A DNA stretch of 64,000 bases from Blautia sp900556555 (GTDB lineage Bacteria; Bacillota; Clostridia; Lachnospirales; Lachnospiraceae), in assembly GCA_964250615.1 (NCBI GenBank), contig CAXUGM010000008.1; one strand, given 5' to 3'. Shown here in pieces: positions 44,178-52,990 of the stretch. The position numbers and the translations under genes were made by a program. The notes under the pieces were generated by a model that saw nothing but the letters and a program-made list of their open reading frames with translations, was not told where the DNA came from and ran no database searches. The stretch's first letter is position 1. Each line of letters starts with the position of its first letter.

Positions 44178-44207
44178 CCAATGGAGATGAGCCACCGGAT
44201 TGAGCCA
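44178..44207 (-). repeat. 30-nt intergenic motif, copy 3
   Basis: CAATGGAGATGA ... TTGAGCCA with the same 30-nt length as copies 1 and 2. It lies between the sigma-like gene's terminator and the small gene at 44128. Confidence 0.6.
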
Positions 44208-44215
44208 CATTTTTT

Positions 44216-44252
44216 AGAAAAAATATCTGGCTGCCGGAAATGCAGCAGCCAG
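44216..44252 (-). terminator. Terminator of the sigma-like gene
   Basis: CTGGCTGC (44227-44234) pairs with GCAGCCAG (44245-44252). On the minus strand it is followed by ATATTTTTTCT. It directly follows the stop at 44270. Confidence 0.8.
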
Positions 44253-44269
44253 ACGGTGTATCTTCCTAT

Positions 44270-44782
44270 TTAATAGCCACGCACCTTACGCAGCTCATTA
44301 CGGTAGCGCTGCATCTGGCGGGCAAAGGTACGCTGCGGTCTGCCAAGCTCCTCGGCGATGGAACGGTCGGATTTCTCCTCACCGAGCATCTGGAGGATGA
44401 GGTCGGCTTCCGGGTCGAGTTCACGCAGACGCTGAATCAGCTGCTCCAGAAGGAGCTTGTCCGCTACAACATCTGCCATGAGCGGAGCCGGGTCAGGGAC
44501 ACTGTCCAGCGGAGAGCAGGTGTCGCCATCCTCGTTCTCATTTTCATAGTCGAGGGACAGCATGTCTCCGGCACGACGGAACTCGCAGTTGAAGCAGTCG
44601 CCGTCGCAGAGCCAGAACTTGCTCTTCGGGCAGATGCACTGACCGTGATACTGCGCCTTCTTGCGGAAGGTATCCCAGTAGCTTTTCTGCTCACGATAGA
44701 ATTCTTCAGGAACCTCCACCCATTCCTTGGTGGACTTGATGTAGATACGATAGGTTTTACTCTGGTTTGCATTGTTTGCCAT
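44270..44782 (-). CDS. Sigma-70-region-4-like regulator with cysteine-rich N-terminus
   Basis: 170 residues from ATG 44782 (AAAGGAGA upstream). The N-terminal half has a cysteine cluster (GQCICPKSKFWLCDGDCFNCEFR). The C-terminus (LRELDPEADLILQMLGEEKSDRSIAEELGRPQRTFARQMQRYRNELR) is a sigma region 4-type HTH. It is the first leftward gene of the early block and likely controls phage gene expression. A structured leader or antisense RNA lies just upstream. Confidence 0.78.
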   Translation of the reverse strand: MANNANQSKTYRIYIKSTKEWVEVPEEFYREQKSYWDTFRKKAQYHGQCICPKSKFWLCDGDCFNCEFRRAGDMLSLDYENENEDGDTCSPLDSVPDPAPLMADVVADKLLLEQLIQRLRELDPEADLILQMLGEEKSDRSIAEELGRPQRTFARQMQRYRNELRKVRGY

Positions 44783-44937
44783 TCGATTTTCTCCTTTCGG
44801 CACTTGAACCGAAGCGGAGATAACCGATATGGCTGCCAGTCATGGTTTTCATTAGATGGTCACCTCATGCGGATTTCTCCGCTTCATTTGGTGACCAGCC
44901 GTTCGTAAGCTGGCACTCTATGATTAAGTTCTTCCAT
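44757..44937 (-). other. Overlapping micro-ORFs upstream of the sigma-like gene
   Basis: Three tiny leftward frames are chained: 44937-44884 (17 residues), 44887-44852 (11 residues, joined by ATGA), and 44852-44757 (31 residues, joined by TAATG), the last overlapping the sigma-like gene's start. The chain of stop-start overlaps is suggestive of a leader-peptide or coupled translation device, but the same DNA also forms strong RNA hairpins, so coding is uncertain. Confidence 0.35.
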
Positions 44938-45026
44938 CCATCAGCTACGAACACACCTCGTGGCCACGAAGAAGGTGAGCTGATTTCAGGAAAAGTAGTT
45001 TTACGCCTTGCTCAGGGCGTTTTTTT
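44858..45026 (+). ncRNA. Candidate structured RNA with mutually exclusive helices and terminator
   Basis: Plus-strand helices: GGTCACC/GGTGACC (44858-44864, 44890-44896) around GCGGA/TCCGC; CCAGC/GCTGG (44895-44899, 44909-44913); ATCAGCT/AGCTGAT (44940-44946, 44978-44984) with CACCT/AGGTG inside. The loop GTTCGTA (44901-44907) is exactly complementary to TACGAAC (44946-44952), giving a pseudoknot or an alternative helix. ACGCC/GGCGT plus T7 (45003-45026) is an intrinsic terminator on the plus strand. Alternatively it is the 5' leader of the leftward sigma-like gene, since one hairpin has a GAAA loop only on that strand. No RNA family is recognised. Confidence 0.55.
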
Positions 45027-45216
45027 AATTGTCGTTGGCGATTTGTTCTAAGTCAGAAAACACTTCGCTGTAGTAGCAAGAAGCCAAATCGCAAAAGCTG
45101 TGTGCGTCGTACCGTGCAAAAACGGAATCGACAACTGCGGAACCAAATTCGGCTGCCACTGTAGAAGCGGCTGTCTCGATGTTGATTTCCCACATCAATC
45201 GCTCGGAGGATTTCAT
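45025..45216 (-). CDS. Small conserved mobile-element protein
   Basis: 63 residues, ATG 45216 after AGGTGATG. MKSSERLMWEINIETAASTVAAEFGSAVVDSVFARYDAHSFCDLASCYYSEVFSDLEQIANDN resembles small proteins near the regulatory region of clostridial phages and integrative elements. Helical, acidic; function unknown. It is the first leftward gene from the divergent control region. Confidence 0.68.
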   Translation of the reverse strand: MKSSERLMWEINIETAASTVAAEFGSAVVDSVFARYDAHSFCDLASCYYSEVFSDLEQIANDN

Positions 45217-45265
45217 CTCATCACCTGCCTTTCAAATCATCTGCTTAAAGCATATCAGGCGGCAG

Positions 45266-45326
45266 TGACACTCCAAATAGGACTGGAGGGCCTGCGAGTG
45301 ACACTTTTGACACTTTGAATGACACT
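45266..45326. promoter_or_regulatory. Four TGACACT repeats in the divergent control region
   Basis: TGACACT occurs at 45266-45272, 45299-45305, 45308-45314 and 45320-45326, all in the same orientation. They lie between the leftward phage early genes and the rightward defence island, so they are a natural operator or iteron set. The binding protein is unknown. Confidence 0.55.
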
Positions 45327-45387
45327 CTTTTCAAAGTCGGTTTATGAGGATTTACAACTTGTTAACAATAAATATGTATGTAAGAGA

Positions 45388-45416
45388 TTGATTTTTGCAG
45401 GTATGTGTCGTATAAT
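45388..45416 (+). promoter_or_regulatory. Promoter of the rightward defence island
   Basis: TTGATT (45388-45393), 17-bp spacer, TATAAT (45411-45416). The -10 is consensus and the spacing ideal; transcription would start near 45423, about 37 bp before the first gene's ATG. Confidence 0.8.
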
Positions 45417-45459
45417 GGAAGATGGATTTTTGTATATGAGTATGTGAAATGGAGGTGGA

Positions 45460-46260
45460 ATGGTGCTGCTATGTGATTTCTGCAAAACTGTTGGAGCGTT
45501 CTGTCCCAATATCACGAGCCAAGAGCAGTTCATCGACGAGCTTTTTACTTCTGCTGGAGCCAAACCCTACATCGGAGATAGCTATAAAAGAAAGCTCTAT
45601 ACCGGAGCAAAGCTATTCATCGAGGCACAACGTGCACCTTTGCGGGGAAAAGATAATCTGAAAGCACTAACTGCCTTTTTTGATAAGAACATTCCTAACG
45701 ACAAAACGTTGGATGTGCTAATAGCCTTTGGTATCCCGGAGAAAGAAACCCCGAATAAAAACGCTCTTTGTGCGGCGCTTGCTTTACAAATAAGAGCTAT
45801 CATAGATGGCAACGATAATGGTGCAGATGACATCATGGCTACTTCCTATCAGGAACAGAAGAACACCGGTGTCGTAGAGAAAGACCAAGGACTGTTCCAG
45901 CCGATATATCCGGGTGACAGCGCTTATGTGTCCTCTGGCTCTCGTTACCAGATTGGCGTTCATGACAAGGTTTCACATACTTGGGTAATTCAGAATACAG
46001 GAAAGGTGAAATGGGAGAATCGCAAGCTGGTTTATATGCGAGGCCCAAAAGATAGACCGGAAGCCAATCCATCAGAGATACCAATCCCTGATACTGGCCC
46101 CGGTGAAAGCATAAAAATAACCACGACCTTTGATGGCCGTGGCTTTGAGGCAGTAACGTTATGTAAATGGGAGATGCATGATGAGGATGACGATAACTGC
46201 TTCCCGAATCAAGTATCAAAATTTAGTGTAACAATCGATGCAAAGTTCAAACGCAATTAA
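45460..46260 (+). CDS. NBR1-like Ig (FW) domain protein, first gene of the defence island
   Basis: 266 residues, ATG 45460 after GGAGGTGG. The N-terminal 120 residues are helical and unrecognised (TSQEQFIDELFTSAGAKPYIGDSYKRKLYTGAKLFI). Residues 150-262 match the NBR1 four-tryptophan Ig-like domain: VSHTWVIQNTGKVKWENRKLVYM, PDTGPGESIKITTTFDGRGFE, LCKWEMHDEDDDNCFPN. FW domains occur in bacterial proteins fused to varied N-termini and mediate binding. As lead gene before hsdM/S/R it could be a regulator, sensor or effector of the island. Confidence 0.75.
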   Translation: MVLLCDFCKTVGAFCPNITSQEQFIDELFTSAGAKPYIGDSYKRKLYTGAKLFIEAQRAPLRGKDNLKALTAFFDKNIPNDKTLDVLIAFGIPEKETPNKNALCAALALQIRAIIDGNDNGADDIMATSYQEQKNTGVVEKDQGLFQPIYPGDSAYVSSGSRYQIGVHDKVSHTWVIQNTGKVKWENRKLVYMRGPKDRPEANPSEIPIPDTGPGESIKITTTFDGRGFEAVTLCKWEMHDEDDDNCFPNQVSKFSVTIDAKFKRN

Positions 46261-46276
46261 AAATGGAGGTATGAGC

Positions 46277-46483
46277 GTGGCAGAGCAGCAGATAGAAAAA
46301 TGGGTAACTCTTAAAGATGTGCAGTCCTACCTCGGTGTAGGAAGAGATACAATTCTTCAGTGGATTGCCAAAAGAAATATGCCTGCATATAAAGTTGGAC
46401 GACTTTGGAAGTTCAAATTATCCGAAGTCGATGACTGGATTCGTTCGGGTGGCGCAGCAGATGATGCTGCTGGCGATGAATAA
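46277..46483 (+). CDS. Excisionase-type HTH protein
   Basis: 68 residues from GTG 46277 (GGAGGT six bases upstream; ATG 46271 is an alternative). VTLKDVQSYLGVGRDTILQWIAKRNMPAYKVGRLWKFKLSEVDDWIRSG is the MerR-like excisionase fold. It lies just before hsdM, where such small HTH proteins often regulate type I R-M operons. A role as the phage excision factor is possible but its distance from the integrases argues against it. Confidence 0.78.
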   Translation: MAEQQIEKWVTLKDVQSYLGVGRDTILQWIAKRNMPAYKVGRLWKFKLSEVDDWIRSGGAADDAAGDE

Positions 46484-46563
46484 GTCCGTTTTTTAGGACA
46501 GGTAAAAATATAGAGTCAAGATGAGGGATTGTGCCCTGACCTATACAGCAAAGAAAGGTAAGG

Positions 46564-48576
46564 ATGAAAACTATGGATAATCAAGTTCATAATGCGATAG
46601 TAAGTTTCATTTGGGGAATTGCAGATGATTGCCTGCGCGATGTATATGTGCGCGGTAAGTACCGTGATGTTATTCTCCCTATGACGGTTATTCGCCGTCT
46701 GGATGCAATGCTGGAGGATACTAAGCCTGCAGTTCTCAACATGAAGAAAATGATGGACGACGCCGGAATAACAAATCAGTGGCCTGCACTCTGTAATGCT
46801 GCTGGACAGGCTTTCTGTAATGCTTCCCCGTTCCTTCTGAAAGACCTGACCAGCCGTGCAAAGAAGCAAACATTAAAAGCTGACTTCGAGGCATATCTGG
46901 ACGGCTTCTCTCCGAACGTACAGGAGATTTTGGAAAAGTTCAAATTCCGTAACCAGATTGATACGATGATTGATGCTGATATTCTTGGCGCAGTTATTGA
47001 GAAGTTTATCTCTCCGACCATCAATCTCAGCCCGAAGCCGGTTTATACCGACGATACCATGAAGACCATCAAGCTGCCTGCGCTGGACAATCATGGTATG
47101 GGTACAATTTTTGAAGAACTTATCCGTAAGTTTAATGAAGAGAACAATGAGGAAGCCGGTGAACACTGGACTCCGCGAGATGTTGTTGACCTGATGGCTG
47201 ACCTCATTATTGTTCCGATTGCTGACCAGATTATGGACGCTACGTATTCCTGCTATGATGGAGCCTGTGGTACCGGCGGTATGCTCACGGTGGCTCAGGA
47301 CAGACTTTTGACTTCGGCCATGAGACGAGGAAAAAATGTTTCCATTCATCTTTTCGGTCAGGAGCTGCAGCCGGAGACCTATGCCATCTGTAAGGCGGAT
47401 ATGCTGCTGAAGGGTGATGGCGAACAGGCAGAGCATATTGCATACGGTTCCACACTTTCTGCGGATGGTAATGCTACCAGACAGTTTGATTTCATGCTGG
47501 CAAATCCGCCTTACGGTAAGAGTTGGAAAACCGATGCTGAGAAGATGGGTGGTAAGAAAGATATTCTCGATAGTCGATTCAACGCTTATCTGGAAGACGG
47601 TACTCAGCTTTCTATGATTCCGAGAACCAGTGATGGCCAGCTGCTGTTCCTGTTGAATAATGTTGCAAAGATGAAAAATGACACTCCGCTCGGAAGCCGT
47701 ATTGCGGAGGTACATAATGGTTCTTCCATTTTCACAGGTGATGCTGGCAGTGGCGAAAGCAATGCCCGTAGATACCTGATTGAGAACGACCTTGTGGAGG
47801 CTATCATTGCTTTGCCGGAGAATATGTTCTACAACACCGGTATTGGAACCTTTATCTGGATTCTTTCTAATAAGAAAGAAGAACGCAGAAAAGGTAAGAT
47901 TCAGCTCATTGATGCGACAGCTATGAAGTCACCGCTGCGCAAGAACATGGGTAAAAAGAATTGTGAGTTCACTCCTGAAATCCGTAAAGAGATTATGAGA
48001 GTTTTCCTTGATATGGAGCAGAGTGAAATCAGTATGATTTTCAATAATGAGGATTTCGGTCACTGGGCTATTACTGTTGAACGCCCGCTTCGCCTGCGCG
48101 TTTATCCGGAACGCAAGATTCCGGCAGGCGTGTTGAAAGACGCTGAAATGACTGCTTTTACCACCGCACTTACTGGCTTAAAGCCTTCTGTTCCTCTGGA
48201 TGATTGGAAGGCATTTGCAAAAGCCACCAAATTAAAAGCTGCACTCTTGAAAAAGGTGCGTCCGTTTATAACAGAAAAAGATGCTACAGCTAAGGCTATC
48301 GAAGGTGAAGCCGATGTCGAACTTCGTGATACTGAGGTTGTTCCTTTTACCTATGAAGGCGGAATTAGTGCTTTTATTGAGAATGAAGTTCACCCATTTG
48401 CACCTGATGCATATGTTGATGAAAAGAAAACGCAGATAGGTTACGAAATTAGCTTTACAAAGTTTTTCTACAAACCAACTGAGCTTCGAGCAGTGAAAAC
48501 CATCATTTCTGACCTTGAAAGTTTGGAAATGCAAACAAATGGAATGCTTCAAGATATTCTGGGAGGCTTAAACTAA
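46564..48576 (+). CDS. hsdM: Type I R-M methylase subunit (prophage-encoded)
   Basis: 670 residues, ATG 46564 after AAAGGTAAGG. An N-terminal HsdM helical domain is followed by motif I (YDGACGTGGML, near 230-240) and motif IV NPPY (near 315), with ILDSRFNAYLEDGTQ inserted between. The C-terminal 150 residues are longer than in minimal HsdM. It makes N6-methyladenine with HsdS. It is not closely similar to the host hsdM, which has DPCCGSGG and is shorter. The stop overlaps the hsdS ATG (TAATG). Confidence 0.95.
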   Translation: MKTMDNQVHNAIVSFIWGIADDCLRDVYVRGKYRDVILPMTVIRRLDAMLEDTKPAVLNMKKMMDDAGITNQWPALCNAAGQAFCNASPFLLKDLTSRAKKQTLKADFEAYLDGFSPNVQEILEKFKFRNQIDTMIDADILGAVIEKFISPTINLSPKPVYTDDTMKTIKLPALDNHGMGTIFEELIRKFNEENNEEAGEHWTPRDVVDLMADLIIVPIADQIMDATYSCYDGACGTGGMLTVAQDRLLTSAMRRGKNVSIHLFGQELQPETYAICKADMLLKGDGEQAEHIAYGSTLSADGNATRQFDFMLANPPYGKSWKTDAEKMGGKKDILDSRFNAYLEDGTQLSMIPRTSDGQLLFLLNNVAKMKNDTPLGSRIAEVHNGSSIFTGDAGSGESNARRYLIENDLVEAIIALPENMFYNTGIGTFIWILSNKKEERRKGKIQLIDATAMKSPLRKNMGKKNCEFTPEIRKEIMRVFLDMEQSEISMIFNNEDFGHWAITVERPLRLRVYPERKIPAGVLKDAEMTAFTTALTGLKPSVPLDDWKAFAKATKLKAALLKKVRPFITEKDATAKAIEGEADVELRDTEVVPFTYEGGISAFIENEVHPFAPDAYVDEKKTQIGYEISFTKFFYKPTELRAVKTIISDLESLEMQTNGMLQDILGGLN

Positions 48577-49940
48577 TGGGAAATCAATACTCAGAATATA
48601 AAATCGACAAGCGATTGTGGGATTCAAAATTTCCAGCGCATTGGGATATTAAACCGTTATATGGAATTGGCAAGGTAAAATCTATATGTAACTGTACGGA
48701 TATGCAATTGTTATCAGTATATCTTGACGCAGGTGTCATTCCGTTTTCGGCAAAAGCGGAAAAGCGAACAAATACAACAAGTAAGGACTTGAGTAAGTAT
48801 CAGAGAGTTGATTGCGGAGACTTAGTGCTTAACAATCAGCAAGCATGGCGAGGCTCTGTAGGTGTTTCTGACTACGAGGGTATTGTTAGTCCTGCATATA
48901 TAATTGTTTCTCTTGATGATAGCTTAACGAGAAAATATGCAAATTATGTATTTCGAAGCAGAACTATGGTTGACCAGTATGTCATAAATTCAAAAGGCGT
49001 TGGTTCGATTCAGAGAAATATTTATTGGCAGGGTTTGAAGAGAACATTGGTTCCTATTCCACCACGGGATGAGCAGGAGAAAATTGTTCGATATCTTGAT
49101 TGGCAGCTGTCAAAAGTAAATAGACTTATTGAGGCAAAGAAAAAGGAAATTAAAAGAGTCGGTGAGTTAAAGAAGACGGTTGTTAATGAAGCGGTGACTC
49201 ACGGCTTGAATCCTAATGTTCCAATGAAGTTTAGTGGTGTTGAATGGCTTGGAGACATTCCTGCTCATTGGACGACTATTAAGTTGAGACAGATTCTTCA
49301 TCCATTTAGCGAGAAAAATCATCCAGAACTTCCTTTGCTTTCTGTTGTTCGAGAGCAGGGCGTAATCATTAGAGATGTTGAGGATAAGGAAAGCAATCAC
49401 AACTTTATTCCGGACGACCTTAGTGGCTATAAGATGGTGAAAAAAGGACAGTTTGCCATGAATAAAATGAAGGCATGGCAGGGGTCTTATGGAATTTCAG
49501 ACTATACGGGTATCGTTAGTCCGGCATATTTTATCTTTGATGTAGACTTTGAGAATTTGGAGTATTTTCATTACGCAATTAGAAGCAAAGTCTACGTAAA
49601 TTTCTTTGCTCAAGCATCTGATGGAATTCGTGTCGGACAGTGGGATTTGTCTATTAACAAGATGAAAGAAATTCCTTTTATCGTCCCCCCGGCAGACGAG
49701 CAGCAGGCTATCGTTGAGTATATCCCGGTTGCGTTTGCAAAATATGATGCCGCAATCGAAAAGCTGACGGAGGAAGTTGAAGTCCTTCATGAATTACGCA
49801 ATAAACTGATTTCTGATGTTGTGACAGGACAGATTGATGTACGCGATATCGAAGTTCCTGAATTTGAGTATGTTGAAGAAACAGAAGATGTGTCCGACGA
49901 GGATGGCGAGGATGCAGATTCTAACGATGAGGAGGTGTAA
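48576..49940 (+). CDS. hsdS: Type I specificity subunit (prophage-encoded)
   Basis: 454 residues. Two target-recognition domains (about 15-165 and 230-380) are each followed by a helical conserved region (LDWQLSKVNRLIEAKKKEIKRVGELKKTVVNEAV; FAKYDAAIEKLTEEVEVLHELRNKLISDVVTGQI). The repeated GDIPAHW-type segment (WLGDIPAHWTTIKL) marks the second half. An acidic tail (EETEDVSDEDGEDADSNDEEV) is unusual. It sets the DNA sequence recognised. Single, with no inverted silent copy nearby, unlike the host locus. Confidence 0.94.
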   Translation: MGNQYSEYKIDKRLWDSKFPAHWDIKPLYGIGKVKSICNCTDMQLLSVYLDAGVIPFSAKAEKRTNTTSKDLSKYQRVDCGDLVLNNQQAWRGSVGVSDYEGIVSPAYIIVSLDDSLTRKYANYVFRSRTMVDQYVINSKGVGSIQRNIYWQGLKRTLVPIPPRDEQEKIVRYLDWQLSKVNRLIEAKKKEIKRVGELKKTVVNEAVTHGLNPNVPMKFSGVEWLGDIPAHWTTIKLRQILHPFSEKNHPELPLLSVVREQGVIIRDVEDKESNHNFIPDDLSGYKMVKKGQFAMNKMKAWQGSYGISDYTGIVSPAYFIFDVDFENLEYFHYAIRSKVYVNFFAQASDGIRVGQWDLSINKMKEIPFIVPPADEQQAIVEYIPVAFAKYDAAIEKLTEEVEVLHELRNKLISDVVTGQIDVRDIEVPEFEYVEETEDVSDEDGEDADSNDEEV

Positions 49941-49943
49941 GTC

Positions 49944-52900
49944 TTGGCATTTACAAACACAAAAGAGAATGGCCTTGAATCCTTGATTGTTAAGTGGCTG
50001 GTCGAACAGAACGGCTACGAGCAAGGAACCAATGCTGACTATAATCGAGATTATGCCATTGATGAGACCCGCCTGTTTCGCTTCTTAAATGAAACACAGC
50101 CGGATGCGATGAACAAGCTGGGAGTGTTCAAGGCGGAAATGAAAAAGAAACAGTTTCTGAACCGCCTACAGGGTGAGATTGCTAAGCGAGGCATCATTGA
50201 TGTTCTTCGCAACGGTATCAAGGTATATCCTGCCAATCTCATCATGTTCTACCTGACACCGACCGAGAATAATACCAAGGCCAAGGAAATGTTCGAGAAG
50301 AATATTTTCAGTGTCACTCGACAGCTCATGTATTCCAATGATTCCACCAGACTGGCACTGGATATGTGTGTCTTTATCAACGGATTGCCGGTTATCACCT
50401 TCGAGCTGAAAAACCAGCTGACAAAGCAGGACGTTGACGATGCAGTGGAGCAGTACAAAACTGACCGTGACCCACGAGAGCTGCTGTTCCAGTTCAAACG
50501 CTGTATGGTTCATTTTGCCGTTGACGATGCGAGAATCAAATTCTGCACGAAATTGGATGGCAAGAGTAGCTGGTTCCTGCCGTTTGATAAAGGTTATAAC
50601 GACGGTGCTGGAAATCCTCCGAATCCAAATGGCATCATGACCGACTATCTGTGGAAGGATATTCTTACCAAGACAAAGCTGAGTCGTATTATCGAAAACT
50701 ACGCTCAGGTAGTTGTTGAGGAAGACCCGGAAACAAAGAAGAAATCCGTAAAGCAGATATTCCCTCGTTTCCATCAGCTGGATTGCGTCGAGAGTTTGCT
50801 GGCGGATGTTAAAACAAACGGTGTCGGAAAACGCTATCTTATTCAGCACAGTGCAGGTTCCGGCAAGTCAAACTCTATCGCATGGTTGGCCCACCAGCTT
50901 ATTGGTTTGGAGCAAGACGGACATCCGATGATTGATTCCGTTCTTGTCGTAACTGACCGCCGAATTCTGGATAAACAGATTCGAGATAATATCAAGCAGT
51001 TTATGCAGGTGGCAAATACTGTGGCATGGGCTGAACATTCTGGCGATTTACGCAAAGCTATTCAGGATGGAAAGCGCATCATTATTACCACTATTGAAAA
51101 GTTCCCGTATGTCGTTCCGGATATTGGTGCAAGCCATAAGATGAATCACTTTGCGGTTATCATCGATGAGGCACATTCTGGTCAGAGCGGTAGAAATTCT
51201 GCTCAGATGAACCTTGCTTTGTCTGGTCTTGCGTCTGAGGACGAGATGGACAATGAAGATAAAATCAATGCAATGATGGAAGGCCGCAAGCTGCTGACCA
51301 ATGCCAGCTACTTTGCATTTACGGCCACTCCAAAGAATAAAACACTTGAGACCTTCGGCGTTGCTTACGAGGCTGGCGACGATGTAAAACATCGCCCATA
51401 CCATGTGTACACTATGAAGCAGGCTATTCAGGAAGGCTTCATTCTGGATGTCCTAAAATACTACACGCCTATTGCCAGCTACTATAAGCTGATGAAGACA
51501 GTGCAAGATGACCCGATGTTCGATAAGAAACGCGCCCAGAAAAAGCTGAGAGCTTTTGTTGAGAGTGATAGCTATACCATTGCCCAGAAAGCTGAGATGA
51601 TGGTGGCCCATTTCCATGAACAGGTTATTTCAAAGGGTAAGATTGGTGGGCAGGCTCGTGCTATGGTTGTTACCTCCAGTATCCCGCGCTGTATCGAATA
51701 CTACTATGCAATCAATAAGTGCCTTGCTGCAAGACACAGCCCTTATAAGGCAATCGTTGCTTTCTCCGGTGAGCACAAATATCAGGGACAGGAACCGCCG
51801 CTGACATCAGCAGCAATGAATGGTTTCCCGGATGCTAAGATTCCGGCCACATTGAAGGCTGACCCATATCGTCTGCTTGTTGTAGCCGACATGTTTCAGA
51901 CTGGATTTGATGAGCCGCTGCTGCATACCATGTATGTGGACAAGATGCTCTATGACATTAAGGCTGTCCAGACTCTTTCCAGATTGAACCGTTGTCATCC
52001 TGCGAAGCATGACACTTTCGTTTTGGACTTTGCCAACAAGCCTGCAATGATTGAAGAAGCCTTCTCACGTTATTACAGAACGACGCTTCTTTCCGGTGAG
52101 ACCGACCCGAACAAGCTCTATGACCTGATTGCTATGATGGAGGAATATCAGGTTTACTCTGATGAGCATGTAATGAAGCTGGTCGACCTGTATCTGAACG
52201 GTGCGGAGCGAGATAGGCTTGACCCGATTCTTGATGCTTGCGCAGCAGTATATAAGGATTTGGATACCGAAGACCAGATAAAATTCAAGAGCGCAGCAAA
52301 ATCTTTCTGCCGTACTTACGGTTTCCTCGGTGCAATTCTTCCTTACGGAAATGCCGAATGGGAACGCCTGTCTATTTTCATGAATCTCTTGATTCCGAAA
52401 TTGCCGTCTCCTCGTGACGATGATTTTTCCGAGGGTATTCTTGATGTGATTGACCTTGACAGCTACCGCTTGGAAGCGCAGGAATCTATGTCCATCAAGC
52501 TGGAAGATTCTGATACCGAGGTGCCGCCAGTGCCTGCCGGTAAGTCCGGTCATATTGTGAATCCGGAGATGGATTTGCTGTCTGTTATCCTGAATGACTT
52601 CAACGATATGTTTGGCAACATCGATTGGAAAGAGCCGGACAATGTTCGTAGGCAGATTATTGCCATCCCTGAGATGGTAGCAAAGGACGAACGTTATCAG
52701 AATGCCATGAAGAACTCTGACCGTCAGAATGCACGAATGGAAAGTGAACGCGCATTGCAGCAGGTAATCTTTTCTGTAATGGCAGACAATATGGAGCTGT
52801 TTAAGCAGTTCCAAGACAATCCTTCGTTTAAGAAGTGGCTGTCTGATATGGTATTCAATATGACTTACGAGCCAACAAAAGAGAAAAAAGTTGTAACCTA

Positions 52901-52973
52901 TGATTTTGCACCCAAGGCTGAAACGCTGATGGTTGCAGAAGAACCTGCTCCTTATGGAGGAGGTAACCAGTAA
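49944..52973 (+). CDS. hsdR: Type I restriction subunit (prophage-encoded)
   Basis: 1009 residues; TTG start 49944 with GGAGGTG upstream. PD-(D/E)xK nuclease core near 140-160 (FELKNQLTK). SF2 translocase: Walker A HSAGSGKSNS (near 304), DEAH IIDEAHSGQS (near 408), TATPKN (motif III), QTLSRLNRCH (motif VI). It cuts unmodified DNA after translocation. Gene order M-S-R with close coupling is normal. Confidence 0.95.
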   Translation: MAFTNTKENGLESLIVKWLVEQNGYEQGTNADYNRDYAIDETRLFRFLNETQPDAMNKLGVFKAEMKKKQFLNRLQGEIAKRGIIDVLRNGIKVYPANLIMFYLTPTENNTKAKEMFEKNIFSVTRQLMYSNDSTRLALDMCVFINGLPVITFELKNQLTKQDVDDAVEQYKTDRDPRELLFQFKRCMVHFAVDDARIKFCTKLDGKSSWFLPFDKGYNDGAGNPPNPNGIMTDYLWKDILTKTKLSRIIENYAQVVVEEDPETKKKSVKQIFPRFHQLDCVESLLADVKTNGVGKRYLIQHSAGSGKSNSIAWLAHQLIGLEQDGHPMIDSVLVVTDRRILDKQIRDNIKQFMQVANTVAWAEHSGDLRKAIQDGKRIIITTIEKFPYVVPDIGASHKMNHFAVIIDEAHSGQSGRNSAQMNLALSGLASEDEMDNEDKINAMMEGRKLLTNASYFAFTATPKNKTLETFGVAYEAGDDVKHRPYHVYTMKQAIQEGFILDVLKYYTPIASYYKLMKTVQDDPMFDKKRAQKKLRAFVESDSYTIAQKAEMMVAHFHEQVISKGKIGGQARAMVVTSSIPRCIEYYYAINKCLAARHSPYKAIVAFSGEHKYQGQEPPLTSAAMNGFPDAKIPATLKADPYRLLVVADMFQTGFDEPLLHTMYVDKMLYDIKAVQTLSRLNRCHPAKHDTFVLDFANKPAMIEEAFSRYYRTTLLSGETDPNKLYDLIAMMEEYQVYSDEHVMKLVDLYLNGAERDRLDPILDACAAVYKDLDTEDQIKFKSAAKSFCRTYGFLGAILPYGNAEWERLSIFMNLLIPKLPSPRDDDFSEGILDVIDLDSYRLEAQESMSIKLEDSDTEVPPVPAGKSGHIVNPEMDLLSVILNDFNDMFGNIDWKEPDNVRRQIIAIPEMVAKDERYQNAMKNSDRQNARMESERALQQVIFSVMADNMELFKQFQDNPSFKKWLSDMVFNMTYEPTKEKKVVTYDFAPKAETLMVAEEPAPYGGGNQ

Positions 52974-52990
52974 TTAAGGAGGCGCAGTTT

